20,363 nucleotides of DNA from Eubacteriales bacterium (GTDB taxonomy: Bacteria; Bacillota; Clostridia; Oscillospirales; Acutalibacteraceae): assembly GCA_030529125.1 (NCBI GenBank), contig JAUMXP010000008.1, positions 1-20,363 on the forward strand, read 5' to 3'. The notes beneath the pieces are model-generated. The model was given only the letters and a program-made list of their open reading frames with translations, was not told the origin of the DNA and ran no database searches. Positions 1-7,705 of the stretch are shown here, piece by piece (position 1 is the first letter of the stretch; every line of letters begins with the position of its first letter). The position numbers and the translations under genes are program-made.

Positions 1-601
1 CCCCAAGGAATGTAAGGGTGCAAACCGACTGTACAACTAAAGACTTAAGACGCTTTTTATCACCGTTTTTTATCATTTGTCCGAATCCGTACATGCAGTT
101 AAGAATGGTGATAATCAACACAACGGAAATGATATAAAAATGCAGTTTGAATGCAGGATTATAATCCCCCATCAATATATCAACAGCTGTTTGTGTTTTA
201 TATGCAGTTACGGTTCCGCCCCAGCCCTCACGTGGCACAGAACACATAAACATCTGCCAGTCTTCAAGCTTTGTGATGGTTTTAGATGTTGCTACAACTA
301 CCTTTTCTTCAAACAGCCATTCAAGTATAAAGAAAATGCCCGTTGAAAATAGCGCACCACCTAAAAGTGCAAATTTCTTAAAAAACTTGATACACAATGG
401 CATCAATAGAATGCCGACAATAACTGCAATGCTTATTGGTGTGTAGGGAATGATGTATTTAGGATAGTTTTCTTTCAGCACAGCTGAGTTTACAATCATA
501 TCGTAAATTACTCTAATTCCCATTGATAGAGGATAGTACGAGGCGATCAATACACCGATGCAAGACAGCAGATAATAACGATTAAATTGTTTGCTTTTCA
601 T
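1..601 (-). CDS. Unrecognised multi-spanning membrane protein, partial (C-terminus off the left edge)
   Basis: An uninterrupted minus-strand reading frame of 200 codons starts at the ATG at 601-599 and runs off the left end, so the C-terminus is missing. An AAAGGAG ribosome binding site lies 7 nt upstream. I do not recognise the family. Hydrophobic stretches that could be membrane helices lie at about residues 9-22, 54-76, 80-97 and 160-180, with a possible further one near the edge. Between the third and fourth is a polar segment of about 60 residues with a W/G-rich patch (REGWGGT), probably exposed. The gene follows the BlaR1-like gene by 13 bp, so it is very likely cotranscribed with the BlaI/BlaR1-like pair and may be an output of that system. 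It carries no visible penicillin-binding or beta-lactamase motif in the part present. Function unknown. Confidence 0.75.
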   Translation of the reverse strand, partial: MKSKQFNRYYLLSCIGVLIASYYPLSMGIRVIYDMIVNSAVLKENYPKYIIPYTPISIAVIVGILLMPLCIKFFKKFALLGGALFSTGIFFILEWLFEEKVVVATSKTITKLEDWQMFMCSVPREGWGGTVTAYKTQTAVDILMGDYNPAFKLHFYIISVVLIITILNCMYGFGQMIKNGDKKRLKSLVVQSVCTLTFLG

Positions 602-614
602 ATTCATTCTCCTT

Positions 615-1529
615 TCATTTAGCATTTGTAAGCAACACGTAGAAAGTAGCAGAGATCAATACTACAAGTACTATCAGTGATAGCCAAGTCATTTTTTTGA
701 ATGACAATATATTTTCAATTCTTGTGCGGATTTTAGCACCGCCAAAAGCAGAAGTAAACACGGTTGTTCCTTGTTTGCATTCTAATAAGCAAGACGCATA
801 GTCCTTTGCGCGGTCAGCTCCGATTTTAGCGAGAACACGCTCATCGCATGATAGTTCAAGGTCTGAGAAAAACGACTTTAAGAATAACCAGCTTAGCGGA
901 TTGAACCAGTGTATCGAAGCAATCAGCAACGCTACAATTCGCCACAAATTATCAAGACTGCGTATATGTGTTTTTTCGTGCAGCACAATCAGTTCTATAT
1001 CTCTGCCATTATAATTTGCAGGCAAAATGATTTTAGGTCTAATAATGCCATATACTGCAGGAGATACGATCTTATCAGATAAATAAATGTTATCTCTCAG
1101 ATGTTCTAAATCTCTGAATTCATGAATTGTAGAGAAGTATGTAACAACCAACATCAGGATAATTGCCAGTAACACGATGATCCATATAATCGCTGCTACA
1201 GAGAAAATGTTTTCGAGCACATTACTTTTATATGTTATAGGAAAATAAGTGTCTGCCGCCATAACGCTATTAGTCATTGAAAACGCTATATCTTCACTAG
1301 GCTCATACACAACGACAGTCTTTGTGGTGATTTTTGATAGCAAAGACATCAGGCTGTATCGACTATTCAACCCAAAAGGAAAGGTCATTCTCAGAAAAGG
1401 TATTATCCACAGAAACACAGTTATCCTTCTTGGAATCTTTTTGATAAGTCTTAACAGCATAATGAGCACGCCTGATATAGAGGCGGTTATGCTCATATTG
1501 AATATCCAATAGAATACTTCATCAAGCAT
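615..1529 (-). CDS. blaR1: BlaR1/MecR1-like M56 membrane metallopeptidase, short form
   Basis: Membrane-embedded zinc peptidase of family M56, which in known systems cleaves its partner BlaI-type repressor. The protein is 304 residues from the ATG at 1529, which has AGGTGA 5 nt upstream overlapping the blaI stop; a GTG at 1538 is the alternative start. The N-terminus carries the NMSITAS motif typical of the family, with helices near residues 10-28, 37-50 and 107-132. The zinc motif HEKTH (HExxH) is at 184-188, and ELSCDE at about 225-230 supplies the likely third ligand. A last helix (about 282-300) ends the protein. Classical BlaR1 proteins are near 600 residues because of an extracellular penicillin-binding sensor domain; that domain is absent here, so the signal is unknown. 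The gene sits directly after the BlaI-like repressor gene and before a membrane protein gene. Confidence 0.85.
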   Translation of the reverse strand: MLDEVFYWIFNMSITASISGVLIMLLRLIKKIPRRITVFLWIIPFLRMTFPFGLNSRYSLMSLLSKITTKTVVVYEPSEDIAFSMTNSVMAADTYFPITYKSNVLENIFSVAAIIWIIVLLAIILMLVVTYFSTIHEFRDLEHLRDNIYLSDKIVSPAVYGIIRPKIILPANYNGRDIELIVLHEKTHIRSLDNLWRIVALLIASIHWFNPLSWLFLKSFFSDLELSCDERVLAKIGADRAKDYASCLLECKQGTTVFTSAFGGAKIRTRIENILSFKKMTWLSLIVLVVLISATFYVLLTNAK

Positions 1530-1534
1530 AATCG

Positions 1535-1891
1535 TCACCTGTTATCGATTAGTTTTCGTAGCTCATTGATTTCTTCGTCAGACAACGGCTCATCTTCAAG
1601 TAATGCAGAAAACAAAGCTTTTCTGGAGCCACCGAATACTTTCTTTAATAGCGACGTAGCTTCTGTTTTTTGCATTTGACTTTGTGATACAAGAGGAGTG
1701 CAAATAAACCCGGGGTCTTCGCGCTTAATGAAACCTTTTGACTCAAGTTTCTTGATTACTGTATAAGTGGTGTTTTTATTCCACCCAATAGTTTCAGTGG
1801 CAATCAAACTGATTTCCTTTGCTGAAATCGGACTATTTTTCCATATAATTTCCATCACTTTAGCTTCGCTGTCAAATAGCTTTTCTTTCAT
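1535..1891 (-). CDS. blaI: BlaI/MecI/CopY-family transcriptional repressor
   Basis: A winged-helix repressor of 118 residues, the usual length for BlaI/MecI proteins. The wHTH occupies about residues 4-65, with the typical recognition region NKNTTYTVIKKLESKGFI at 39-55. The C-terminal part (about 70-118) is charged and helical, as in the family's dimerisation region. The start is the ATG at 1891 with a GGAGG 6 nt upstream; the longer frame extending upstream would translate the operator region and is rejected. The family represses its own operon until the partner M56 peptidase cleaves it. Here that partner is the next gene, essentially abutting. Two abutting dyads in the promoter are the expected binding sites. 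The NF cleavage site known from staphylococcal BlaI is not obviously conserved (KALFSALL around 91-98). The exact regulon, whether cell wall, copper or other, cannot be told from the sequence. Confidence 0.88.
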   Translation of the reverse strand: MKEKLFDSEAKVMEIIWKNSPISAKEISLIATETIGWNKNTTYTVIKKLESKGFIKREDPGFICTPLVSQSQMQKTEATSLLKKVFGGSRKALFSALLEDEPLSDEEINELRKLIDNR

Positions 1892-1904
1892 ATTAAACCT
1901 CCGT

Positions 1905-1940
1905 AGACTATTTCTATAGTCTAGACTATCACAATAGTCT
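1905..1940. promoter_or_regulatory. Tandem BlaI-type operators: two abutting 18-bp dyads
   Basis: Two perfect inverted repeats of the form AGACTAT-N4-ATAGTCT lie at 1905-1922 and 1923-1940 with no gap between them. Their arms are identical and only the four central bases differ (ttct, caca). The right-hand dyad covers the -10 element and part of the spacer of the blaI promoter, and the left-hand one covers the start-site region. This is the position expected for autorepression by the adjacent BlaI-like protein. Assignment to that protein is inference from position and symmetry. Confidence 0.85.
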
Positions 1941-1951
1941 GAGTTTGTCAA
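1923..1951 (-). promoter_or_regulatory. Promoter of the blaI-blaR1 operon
   Basis: On the minus strand, TTGACA (1951-1946) is followed by a 17-nt spacer and TAGTCT (1928-1923). The -10 is a weak match but is preceded by TG with one base between (an extended -10). It lies wholly inside operator dyad 2. Confidence 0.65.
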
Positions 1952-1971
1952 GTGATTATCATTTCTTTGTC

Positions 1972-2005
1972 TAAAAAATAAAGCGAGGTGAAATTCACCC
2001 CGCTT
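1972..2005 (-). terminator. Intrinsic terminator of the MFS transporter gene
   Basis: On the minus strand, AAGCGGGGTGA pairs with TCACCTCGCTT (stem at 2005-1981, one G-U pair, short AT loop). It is followed by TTATTTTTT. It lies about 40 bp beyond the transporter stop codon and ends transcription before the blaI promoter. Confidence 0.85.
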
Positions 2006-2044
2006 GAGATACGTGTTTAGATTTATCAAAATAACTATAAATTT

Positions 2045-3268
2045 TTATGGCTTTTTAATTGTGAAGTTGAGACCTAGAGCTATTGCTGCCAGTACAAGTA
2101 GCATCACAAACGGCGATACATAAGAGCCGCTTGATATAAGCAGATTGTTTGCAAAAGTTGCAATAAATGAAGCAAAAATCAGATTGAAGTTGATAATAGA
2201 ATAGTTCATAGAGAAGTATTTCTGACCGTAGAATGATGCAGAGAAAGCAGACGTAACAGTAGGGCACGAGCCATAGGAGATACCAGTTAGGCACAATCCT
2301 GCAATACATAGCGGTAGAGAACCTATCATTACAGCTATAAGGGTCACAGCTGCAGCTATTATTGTGATGATATTTGCGCAAATCATAGTGAGTCTGCGAC
2401 CTAATACGTCATAGACAGCGCCTGTGAGTACTCTGCCTAAACCATTGCATACAGCGAGTACACCTACAAGTGTTGTTGCAAGTGCCTCTGCAGCATTTAC
2501 AGAAATAACAAGATCGCGTGCAAAGCTGATCACTGTGTTTCCGACTGCGGTTATGAACGCCATGCATACAAAAGCTCTCCAGAAAGTAAAGCTCTTTAGC
2601 ATTTCAGAGGTTTTGTAATCTCTGACTTCAAAGTTTTCTACCCTTGTGATTTTACGTTGCTTTGGTGATGGAAGCACAATGTCTTTTGATGGAGCTTTTA
2701 GTATGAGTGCAGAAATAATCAACACAAAAGCAATAACCACACCTAGAACAAGGTAAGTCTTGCTCCAACCAATGCTCTCATTTTCAAACATCATACTGAT
2801 TAGATTGCCTAAAAGCAAGGTGCTAATACCAAAGCCCATCATCAGACAACCTGAACAGAAACCTTTCCTGTCAGGAAACCATGAACATACAGTTGAAACG
2901 ATTACGTTGTATGAAATACCGATACCCGTTGCTGCTAAAAAAGCATAGCCTATAAATAGCATATACTCCATATCGGCAGTAATAACAGATGTCAGGAAGA
3001 ATCCCAGACCGACAAGCAGTCCCGCTATAATCAATGTTGGTCTAACACCGAACTTCTTGCAGATTATGCTACCAAAAAATGCTCCCAGACAAAAGAAACA
3101 CATTGTAATAGTAAAACTCAGCGCAAGTGTAGAGTCGCTGAAATGATAAGTTTCTTTAAACGGAATCTTTAGAATCGACCATGCGTAGAGCACGCCTGAA
3201 AAAAGCATCGCGAAAACACCGACAATGAGATAGAGCGTGCGTTTTTTTATTGTAGATTGGATAGTCAT
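2045..3268 (-). CDS. MFS transporter of the oxalate/formate antiporter (OFA) type
   Basis: A 407-residue inner-membrane transporter with the twelve hydrophobic segments and central hydrophilic loop (about 191-225) of the major facilitator superfamily. Features pointing to the OFA group are YAWSILKIPF at about 28-37, the motif-A-like CKKFGVRP at 70-77, WFPDRKGFCSG at 130-140 and the second-half motif-A GRVLTGAVYDVLGRR at 278-292. The start is taken as the ATG at 3268, preceded by AAAGGA; an upstream in-frame start would add 16 residues that do not resemble a transporter N-terminus. OFA members carry small carboxylates, but the substrate here cannot be assigned. The gene stands alone, with its own promoter and terminator. 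No oxalate or formate metabolic gene is next to it. Confidence 0.85.
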   Translation of the reverse strand: MTIQSTIKKRTLYLIVGVFAMLFSGVLYAWSILKIPFKETYHFSDSTLALSFTITMCFFCLGAFFGSIICKKFGVRPTLIIAGLLVGLGFFLTSVITADMEYMLFIGYAFLAATGIGISYNVIVSTVCSWFPDRKGFCSGCLMMGFGISTLLLGNLISMMFENESIGWSKTYLVLGVVIAFVLIISALILKAPSKDIVLPSPKQRKITRVENFEVRDYKTSEMLKSFTFWRAFVCMAFITAVGNTVISFARDLVISVNAAEALATTLVGVLAVCNGLGRVLTGAVYDVLGRRLTMICANIITIIAAAVTLIAVMIGSLPLCIAGLCLTGISYGSCPTVTSAFSASFYGQKYFSMNYSIINFNLIFASFIATFANNLLISSGSYVSPFVMLLVLAAIALGLNFTIKKP

Positions 3269-3306
3269 AGTTTTGTTATCCTTTGCTAAAAATTGATATC
3301 TTCTGC

Positions 3307-3335
3307 AGTATATCACATATTTCTGAAAATTCCAA
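3307..3335 (-). promoter_or_regulatory. Promoter of the MFS transporter gene
   Basis: On the minus strand, TTGGAA (3335-3330), a 17-nt spacer ending in TGA (extended -10) and TATACT (3312-3307). Transcription would start near 3300, giving a 5' leader of about 30 nt before the ATG at 3268. Confidence 0.65.
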
Positions 3336-3417
3336 CATTTACATCAATAATCTCTTGTGTTATTATTTTAGTAATAAAAAGTCTATGCAGGCAAATGACA
3401 TATAGTTCGACGGAGTT

Positions 3418-3476
3418 TTTATTATCAGCGAAGTTGATTTCGCTGTGAAAAATATTAAAAGACGTTCGATAATAAA
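3418..3476. repeat. Nested inverted repeats upstream of the channel-like gene
   Basis: An inner hairpin pairs CAGCGAA (3426-3432) with TTCGCTG (3439-3445) over a 6-nt loop. An outer pair, TTTATTATC (3418-3426) and GATAATAAA (3468-3476), is a perfect 9-bp inverted repeat around it. No T-run follows on either strand, so it is not an obvious terminator. It lies between the MFS promoter and the channel-like gene. A lone TATAAT at 3482-3487 may be that gene's -10, but I see no convincing -35. Confidence 0.45.
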
Positions 3477-3507
3477 GAATATATAATAATAGAAGAGGGG
3501 TGCGGTT

Positions 3508-3933
3508 GTGAAAAAACTTAGAGTACTTAAAGAAGTTTTAGTCAGAACAAAAGCCAGTCATGTACTGGGAGTTTACACAATATTTGTGTTGTGTTCAGCA
3601 TTTGTTATTTTCCTTGTTGAACCTGATATCGATAACTACGGTGATGCTCTGTGGTACTGCTACGCGGTGTTATCTACCGCGGGTTTTGGCGATGTGTTAG
3701 TTACTACTACGATAGTAAAGATACTTTCACTGCTTGTGACTATATACTCGACATTGGTTATCGCTATTGTGACAGGTGTTGTTGTTAACTTTTATACTGA
3801 AATCACTGAGCTCCAGCGCAAAGAAACCCTCACAGCTTTTATGGATAAGCTGGAACACCTAGATGAGCTTTCAAAAGACGAGCTCAAAGAAATTTCAGAC
3901 AAGGTAACGGATTTCAGAAAGAAAATAAAATAA
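3508..3933 (+). CDS. Two-helix potassium-channel-like membrane protein
   Basis: A 141-residue protein with the Ion_trans_2 plan: helix 1 at about residues 18-37, a pore-loop-like segment at about 45-60, helix 2 at about 66-96, then a charged helical C-terminal tail (about 98-141) that could form a coiled coil. The selectivity-filter position reads TAGFGD (57-62) rather than the canonical TVGYGD, so ion specificity should not be assumed. No RCK/TrkA_N ligand-binding domain is attached. The start is a GTG at 3508 with AGAGGGG 7 nt upstream. The gene is alone, convergent with the hydF end, and shares its terminator. It probably acts as a tetramer in the membrane, by analogy with the family. Confidence 0.75.
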   Translation: MKKLRVLKEVLVRTKASHVLGVYTIFVLCSAFVIFLVEPDIDNYGDALWYCYAVLSTAGFGDVLVTTTIVKILSLLVTIYSTLVIAIVTGVVVNFYTEITELQRKETLTAFMDKLEHLDELSKDELKEISDKVTDFRKKIK

Positions 3934-3941
3934 GAAATAAT

Positions 3942-3970
3942 AAAACGCTCACCAAAAAGGTGAGCGTTTT
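3942..3970. terminator. Bidirectional intrinsic terminator between the channel gene and hydF
   Basis: A 12-bp perfect stem AAAACGCTCACC / GGTGAGCGTTTT with a 5-nt A loop (T loop on the other strand). It carries T-rich flank on the plus side and A/T-rich flank on the minus side. It sits between two convergent genes, 8 bp after one stop and 5 bp after the other. Confidence 0.9.
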
Positions 3971-3975
3971 GTGTT

Positions 3976-5175
3976 TTATAGCATTTTCTGAATCTCTGGG
4001 AAAGGTGCCAAAGAGCGTTTCAGTATTCCGTGCATATGAGCGATAGCGACACCGTAGTTTACTATTGGTACATTTTCTGCCTGAGCTTTTTGCATTCTCG
4101 ATTTCATCTCTTTTTCGTTGAGCATACAAGCACCGCAGTGAACAATGAGTTTGTAGTCACTCGGGTTTTCAGGAAAAGCTCCACCGCTTGTAAAACTGTA
4201 CTGTGGTTTTGCGTTTGTGAAGTGTTCGATCCAAGAAGGCATTTTCACAGTGCCGATGTCGTTGCACTGACGATGATGAGTGCAACCTTCAGCAATTAAG
4301 ATTTTATCACCTGTCTGTATTTGCGAAAGCATTGATGCACCGTGTACAAGTGATTTAAGGTCACCTTTGTATCGAGCCATAATAATCGAAAATGATGTCA
4401 GAGTGATATCTTCAGGTACGATTTTAGAAACCGCACCAAAAGCCTGTGAATCAGTAATAACAAGCTTTGGCTTATCTTTAAGCATATTAAGCGTTACACT
4501 CAACTGTTCTACTTGAGTGCAAATGCACATAGCGTGGTGGTCGAGTATATCGCGCATCACCATCTGTTGCGGGAGAATCAGTCTGCCTTTTGGAGCTGCT
4601 TCGTCAATCGGAATAACAAGCACAACTAGGTTGCCTTCATCAATTAAGTCAGATACTAGCGGTTTAGATGATTTGGCTGTTTTTGCTAGCTGCGCGATCA
4701 GGTTTTTCAGCTCATCGATATTCTCATTTTTCAAAGCGCTGACTAAAATTTCATTGTTGTCCAGCTTCATTGTAGTGTTGAGCAAATCTGCCTTATTGTA
4801 TACGACAACGTATGGCAGTTTGCGTTCTTTAAATATAGAAATCAGCTTTTCATCTTCTTCGCTTTTGCCTTTTGTCGCATCAACAACAAGTACCGCAATA
4901 TCGGTTAACGCAAGAATCTCTTTAGCTTTTTGTACTCGCAATTCACCGAGCTTGCCTATATCATCCAGACCCGGTGTGTCGATAATGACAACAGGGCCTA
5001 GGGGGAGAAGCTCCATAGCTTTTTTGACAGGGTCTGTGGTGGTGCCGAGTACGTCGGACACTACTGACAGTTCCTGATTAGTAACAGCGTTGACAACACT
5101 TGATTTTCCTGCATTACGCATACCGAAAAAGCCAATGTGAAGTCGCTCGCTTGAAGGTGTATTCTGAAGGCTCAT
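3976..5175 (-). CDS. hydF: [FeFe]-hydrogenase maturation GTPase HydF
   Basis: Scaffold GTPase that holds the 2Fe precursor made by HydE and HydG and delivers it to the hydrogenase apoprotein; cytoplasmic. The 399-residue length is normal. The GTPase domain (about 10-170) shows GMRNAGKSS (P-loop, 18-26), DTPG (66-69) and NKAD (127-130). The C-terminal Fe-S domain carries the family cluster motif C298-x-H300 followed by H346-C347-x2-C350. The ATG at 5175 has a strong AAAGGAGG 5 nt upstream. It is the last gene of the operon, 19 bp after hydG and just before a terminator. All expected key residues are present, so the protein should be functional. Confidence 0.97.
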   Translation of the reverse strand: MSLQNTPSSERLHIGFFGMRNAGKSSVVNAVTNQELSVVSDVLGTTTDPVKKAMELLPLGPVVIIDTPGLDDIGKLGELRVQKAKEILALTDIAVLVVDATKGKSEEDEKLISIFKERKLPYVVVYNKADLLNTTMKLDNNEILVSALKNENIDELKNLIAQLAKTAKSSKPLVSDLIDEGNLVVLVIPIDEAAPKGRLILPQQMVMRDILDHHAMCICTQVEQLSVTLNMLKDKPKLVITDSQAFGAVSKIVPEDITLTSFSIIMARYKGDLKSLVHGASMLSQIQTGDKILIAEGCTHHRQCNDIGTVKMPSWIEHFTNAKPQYSFTSGGAFPENPSDYKLIVHCGACMLNEKEMKSRMQKAQAENVPIVNYGVAIAHMHGILKRSLAPFPEIQKML

Positions 5176-5194
5176 TATATCCTCCTTTATTCTT

Positions 5195-6643
5195 TTAGAA
5201 TCTGAAATCTCGACGATTAGAGTTCATGATGTCGTCGATATTAGCTTCGGCGATTTCTCTAACTCTGTCTTTAGGGATTCTGAGTAATTCTTTCTTTATT
5301 AAATCGTAACCGACTTTCTTTGTTTCTTCGCTAGCGTAGTCTTCGAGATATTCTGTCAAGGTCATCAGAGCGTTTGGATGACAGCAATTAAGGATCTGTC
5401 CGCTCTTACATAAGCTCATGAAGCGGTCGCCTGTACGACCTTCGCGATAGCACGCAGTACAGAAAGACGGAATGTGTCCGTTATCCATCAGCCAGCGTAC
5501 AACCTCGTCGAGAGTTCTCTGGTCAGATACATCAAACTGCTCTGTGTCAGTAGGACGGATTTTTTCTGTATAACCGCCTACAGTTGTTCTGGAACCGCCA
5601 CTGACCTGTGAGATACCAAGTCTTAGCAGCTTTGAACGCACTTCTTCTGACTCGCGTGTTGAAATAATCATACCTGTGTATGGAACAGCCAAACGAATAC
5701 AAGCTGTGATTTTAGCGAAAATCTCGTCAGAAATTGAGTTATCAAAAGCAGTTGGGTCGATGTCGTCTGCTTTTTTAATACGTGGAACAGAAATTGTGTG
5801 AGGGCCTACTCCGTGAACAGCCTCTAAGTGTTCAGCGTGCATAATAAGTCCTGCAAATTCGTATTTGTAGAGTTCCAATCCGAACAGTACACCTAAACCT
5901 ACGTCGTCGATACCACCCTCCATAGCTCTGTCCATAGCTTCGGTGTGGTAGTCGTAGTCGTGTTTTGGTCCAGTTGGATGAAGTTTTAAGTAGCTTTCTT
6001 TGTGGTATGTTTCCTGGAAGAGAATGTATGTACCGATGCCTGCTTCTTTTAGTTTGCGGTAGTTTTCTACAGTAGTAGCAGCGATGTTAACGTTAACTCG
6101 TCTGATGTCGCCATTTTTGTGATGTACGCTGTAGATAGTTTTGATGCACTCTAAAATATATTCGATAGGGTTGTTCACTGGGTCTTCGCCTGATTCAATA
6201 GCGAGACGTTTGTGACCCATATCCTGCAATGCGATAACTTCAGCTTTCACTTCTTCCTGAGTCAGCTTTTTGCGTGGGATTCTCTTGTTCTTCAAGTGAT
6301 ATGGGCAGTACACACAGCCGTTGACACAGTAGTTAGATAGATACAGCGGTGCAAACATAACGATACGATTGCCGTAGAAAGCGAGCTTGATTTCTTCTGC
6401 TATCTTGTAGATTTCTTCGATTTTTTCAGGAATATCACACGCAAGTAGCACAGATGCTTCTCTGTGAGTAAGACCTGAGCAGGTGTAGCCTGTTTCAGTT
6501 TTCTTAGGACGTGCTTTTTCGAGTATTTCATCTATGAGAGCTACGTTGTTTTTGTTTTGCTCTGCGTATTCCAGAGTATCTAAGATTTCCTTATCGTTGA
6601 TAAATTCTTCCGCTTTTAATGATTTAGGATTGTAAATTGCCAT
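5195..6643 (-). CDS. hydG: [FeFe]-hydrogenase maturation radical SAM tyrosine lyase HydG
   Basis: Splits tyrosine into p-cresol and dehydroglycine and makes the CO and CN ligands (an Fe(CO)2CN synthon) for the H-cluster. The protein is 482 residues from the ATG at 6643. AAGGAG lies 8 nt upstream and overlaps the hydE stop codon; a GTG at 6652 falls inside that site and is rejected. The radical SAM cluster motif C106-x3-C110-x2-C113 is intact. The C-terminal auxiliary-cluster motif CX2CX22C is C395, C398 and C421, and an extra cysteine (C420) adjoins the last ligand. The C-terminal tail (about 430-482) is the family extension that distinguishes HydG from ThiH. It is third in the TM1266-hydE-hydG-hydF operon. 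Confidence 0.97.
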   Translation of the reverse strand: MAIYNPKSLKAEEFINDKEILDTLEYAEQNKNNVALIDEILEKARPKKTETGYTCSGLTHREASVLLACDIPEKIEEIYKIAEEIKLAFYGNRIVMFAPLYLSNYCVNGCVYCPYHLKNKRIPRKKLTQEEVKAEVIALQDMGHKRLAIESGEDPVNNPIEYILECIKTIYSVHHKNGDIRRVNVNIAATTVENYRKLKEAGIGTYILFQETYHKESYLKLHPTGPKHDYDYHTEAMDRAMEGGIDDVGLGVLFGLELYKYEFAGLIMHAEHLEAVHGVGPHTISVPRIKKADDIDPTAFDNSISDEIFAKITACIRLAVPYTGMIISTRESEEVRSKLLRLGISQVSGGSRTTVGGYTEKIRPTDTEQFDVSDQRTLDEVVRWLMDNGHIPSFCTACYREGRTGDRFMSLCKSGQILNCCHPNALMTLTEYLEDYASEETKKVGYDLIKKELLRIPKDRVREIAEANIDDIMNSNRRDFRF

Positions 6644-6655
6644 ATAGTTCACTCC

Positions 6656-7705
6656 TTAGAGATTATTATTTATATCACCGCGATCGACTACAACTTCATA
6701 GCCAATGGCGTTCATTGATTGTTTAAGTTTATATAGACTCTGGGCGGACTCTTCGCCTGTACTGATTTTTCCGTCGTATAGTGCGTATTTCTTTCGCACC
6801 GACATAGGGGATAGGTTAGGCATAATGACATTAGCACCCGAGAGTATACCGCGCTCACGTCCGTTGTTTTCTACGGTACCCAAAGCAGTTGTTGCAGGAA
6901 GCAGAATGTTCGGTTTAATCAGTCTTATGATGGATAGTAGGTAACAGCATAAATCCGCATCGCCAGAAGCGTAATTATTGAACATAGTGTCCTTGTGCGG
7001 GATGAATGGTCCCACACCACACATATCAGGAGAGAACTCTTTGATGAATTTAAGGTCTTGTGCTATGTTTCTTGTTGTCTGGTATGGTGAACCTACCATA
7101 AACCCACAGCCTGTCTGAAAGCCTATTTCTTTTAGGTTTTTCAGACACTGTAATCGGTTTTCTAAGCTAAGGTTATCAGGGTGAAGCTGTGAGTAATGCT
7201 TGCTGTCTGCTGTTTCGTGCCTGAGCAGATAGCGGTCAGCACCACTGTCAAAAAGCTTTTGATAGCTTTCTTTTGAGCGTTCACCCAGCGAGAGTGTTAT
7301 AGCGCAGTCGGGGTGGCTTTGCTTGATAGACTCAATAAGGTCACACAGCCATGGATCAGTGAATATGCCATCTTCGCCACCTTGGAGCACAAAAGTACGA
7401 AAACCTAAGCTGTAGCCCTCGTTGCAACACTCTAGAATTTCTTCTTTTGTAAGACGGTAGCGGTCACAGTTATGATTGCTCTTTCTGATGCCACAGTAGT
7501 AGCAGTCGTTCTTGCAGATATTACTGACTTCTATAAGTCCACGAACAAAAACTTTGTTAGAGTAGTGCTGTTGTCGCTTTTCTACTGCGTATTTTTTCAA
7601 AAGCTTAGTTGATTCTTCGTCTCTGTTTATGATGAGATATTCGTACTCATCAATACTAAGACTTGAAGTTTCATACAGCTTGTTAATAAGTTCGATGTTA
7701 TTCAT
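6656..7705 (-). CDS. hydE: [FeFe]-hydrogenase maturation radical SAM enzyme HydE
   Basis: Radical SAM enzyme that acts with HydG and HydF to build the H-cluster 2Fe subsite, using the HydG product in forming the dithiolate bridge. The length of 349 residues is typical. The radical SAM motif C64-x3-C68-x2-C71 (ICKNDCYYCGIR) is intact, followed by a TIM-barrel with family blocks such as VLQGGEDG (about 109-116). No cysteine is seen after about residue 270, so the second CX7CX2C cluster known from some HydE proteins is absent; that cluster is known to be variable. The ATG at 7705 overlaps the end of the TM1266-family gene by 8 bp and lacks a clear ribosome binding site, which suggests translational coupling. 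Confidence 0.95.
   Translation of the reverse strand: MNNIELINKLYETSSLSIDEYEYLIINRDEESTKLLKKYAVEKRQQHYSNKVFVRGLIEVSNICKNDCYYCGIRKSNHNCDRYRLTKEEILECCNEGYSLGFRTFVLQGGEDGIFTDPWLCDLIESIKQSHPDCAITLSLGERSKESYQKLFDSGADRYLLRHETADSKHYSQLHPDNLSLENRLQCLKNLKEIGFQTGCGFMVGSPYQTTRNIAQDLKFIKEFSPDMCGVGPFIPHKDTMFNNYASGDADLCCYLLSIIRLIKPNILLPATTALGTVENNGRERGILSGANVIMPNLSPMSVRKKYALYDGKISTGEESAQSLYKLKQSMNAIGYEVVVDRGDINNNL

Noticed and set aside
77..346. Plus-strand 89-codon frame at the left edge
   Set aside because: It is antisense to the longer open minus-strand membrane-protein frame, which has a good ribosome binding site and hydrophobic helices; no start signal supports the plus frame.
1892..2029. 46-residue N-terminal extension of the BlaI-like repressor
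   Set aside because: It would translate through the promoter, operators and part of the transporter's terminator; the ATG at 1891 has a strong GGAGG and gives the usual family length.
3418..3476. Inverted repeats as insertion-sequence ends
   Set aside because: Only about 40 bp lies between the outer arms, with no transposase and no target duplication.
4517..5077. Plus-strand 186-codon frame opposite hydF
   Set aside because: Serine-rich shadow of a fully conserved hydF; no ribosome binding site and no recognisable domain.
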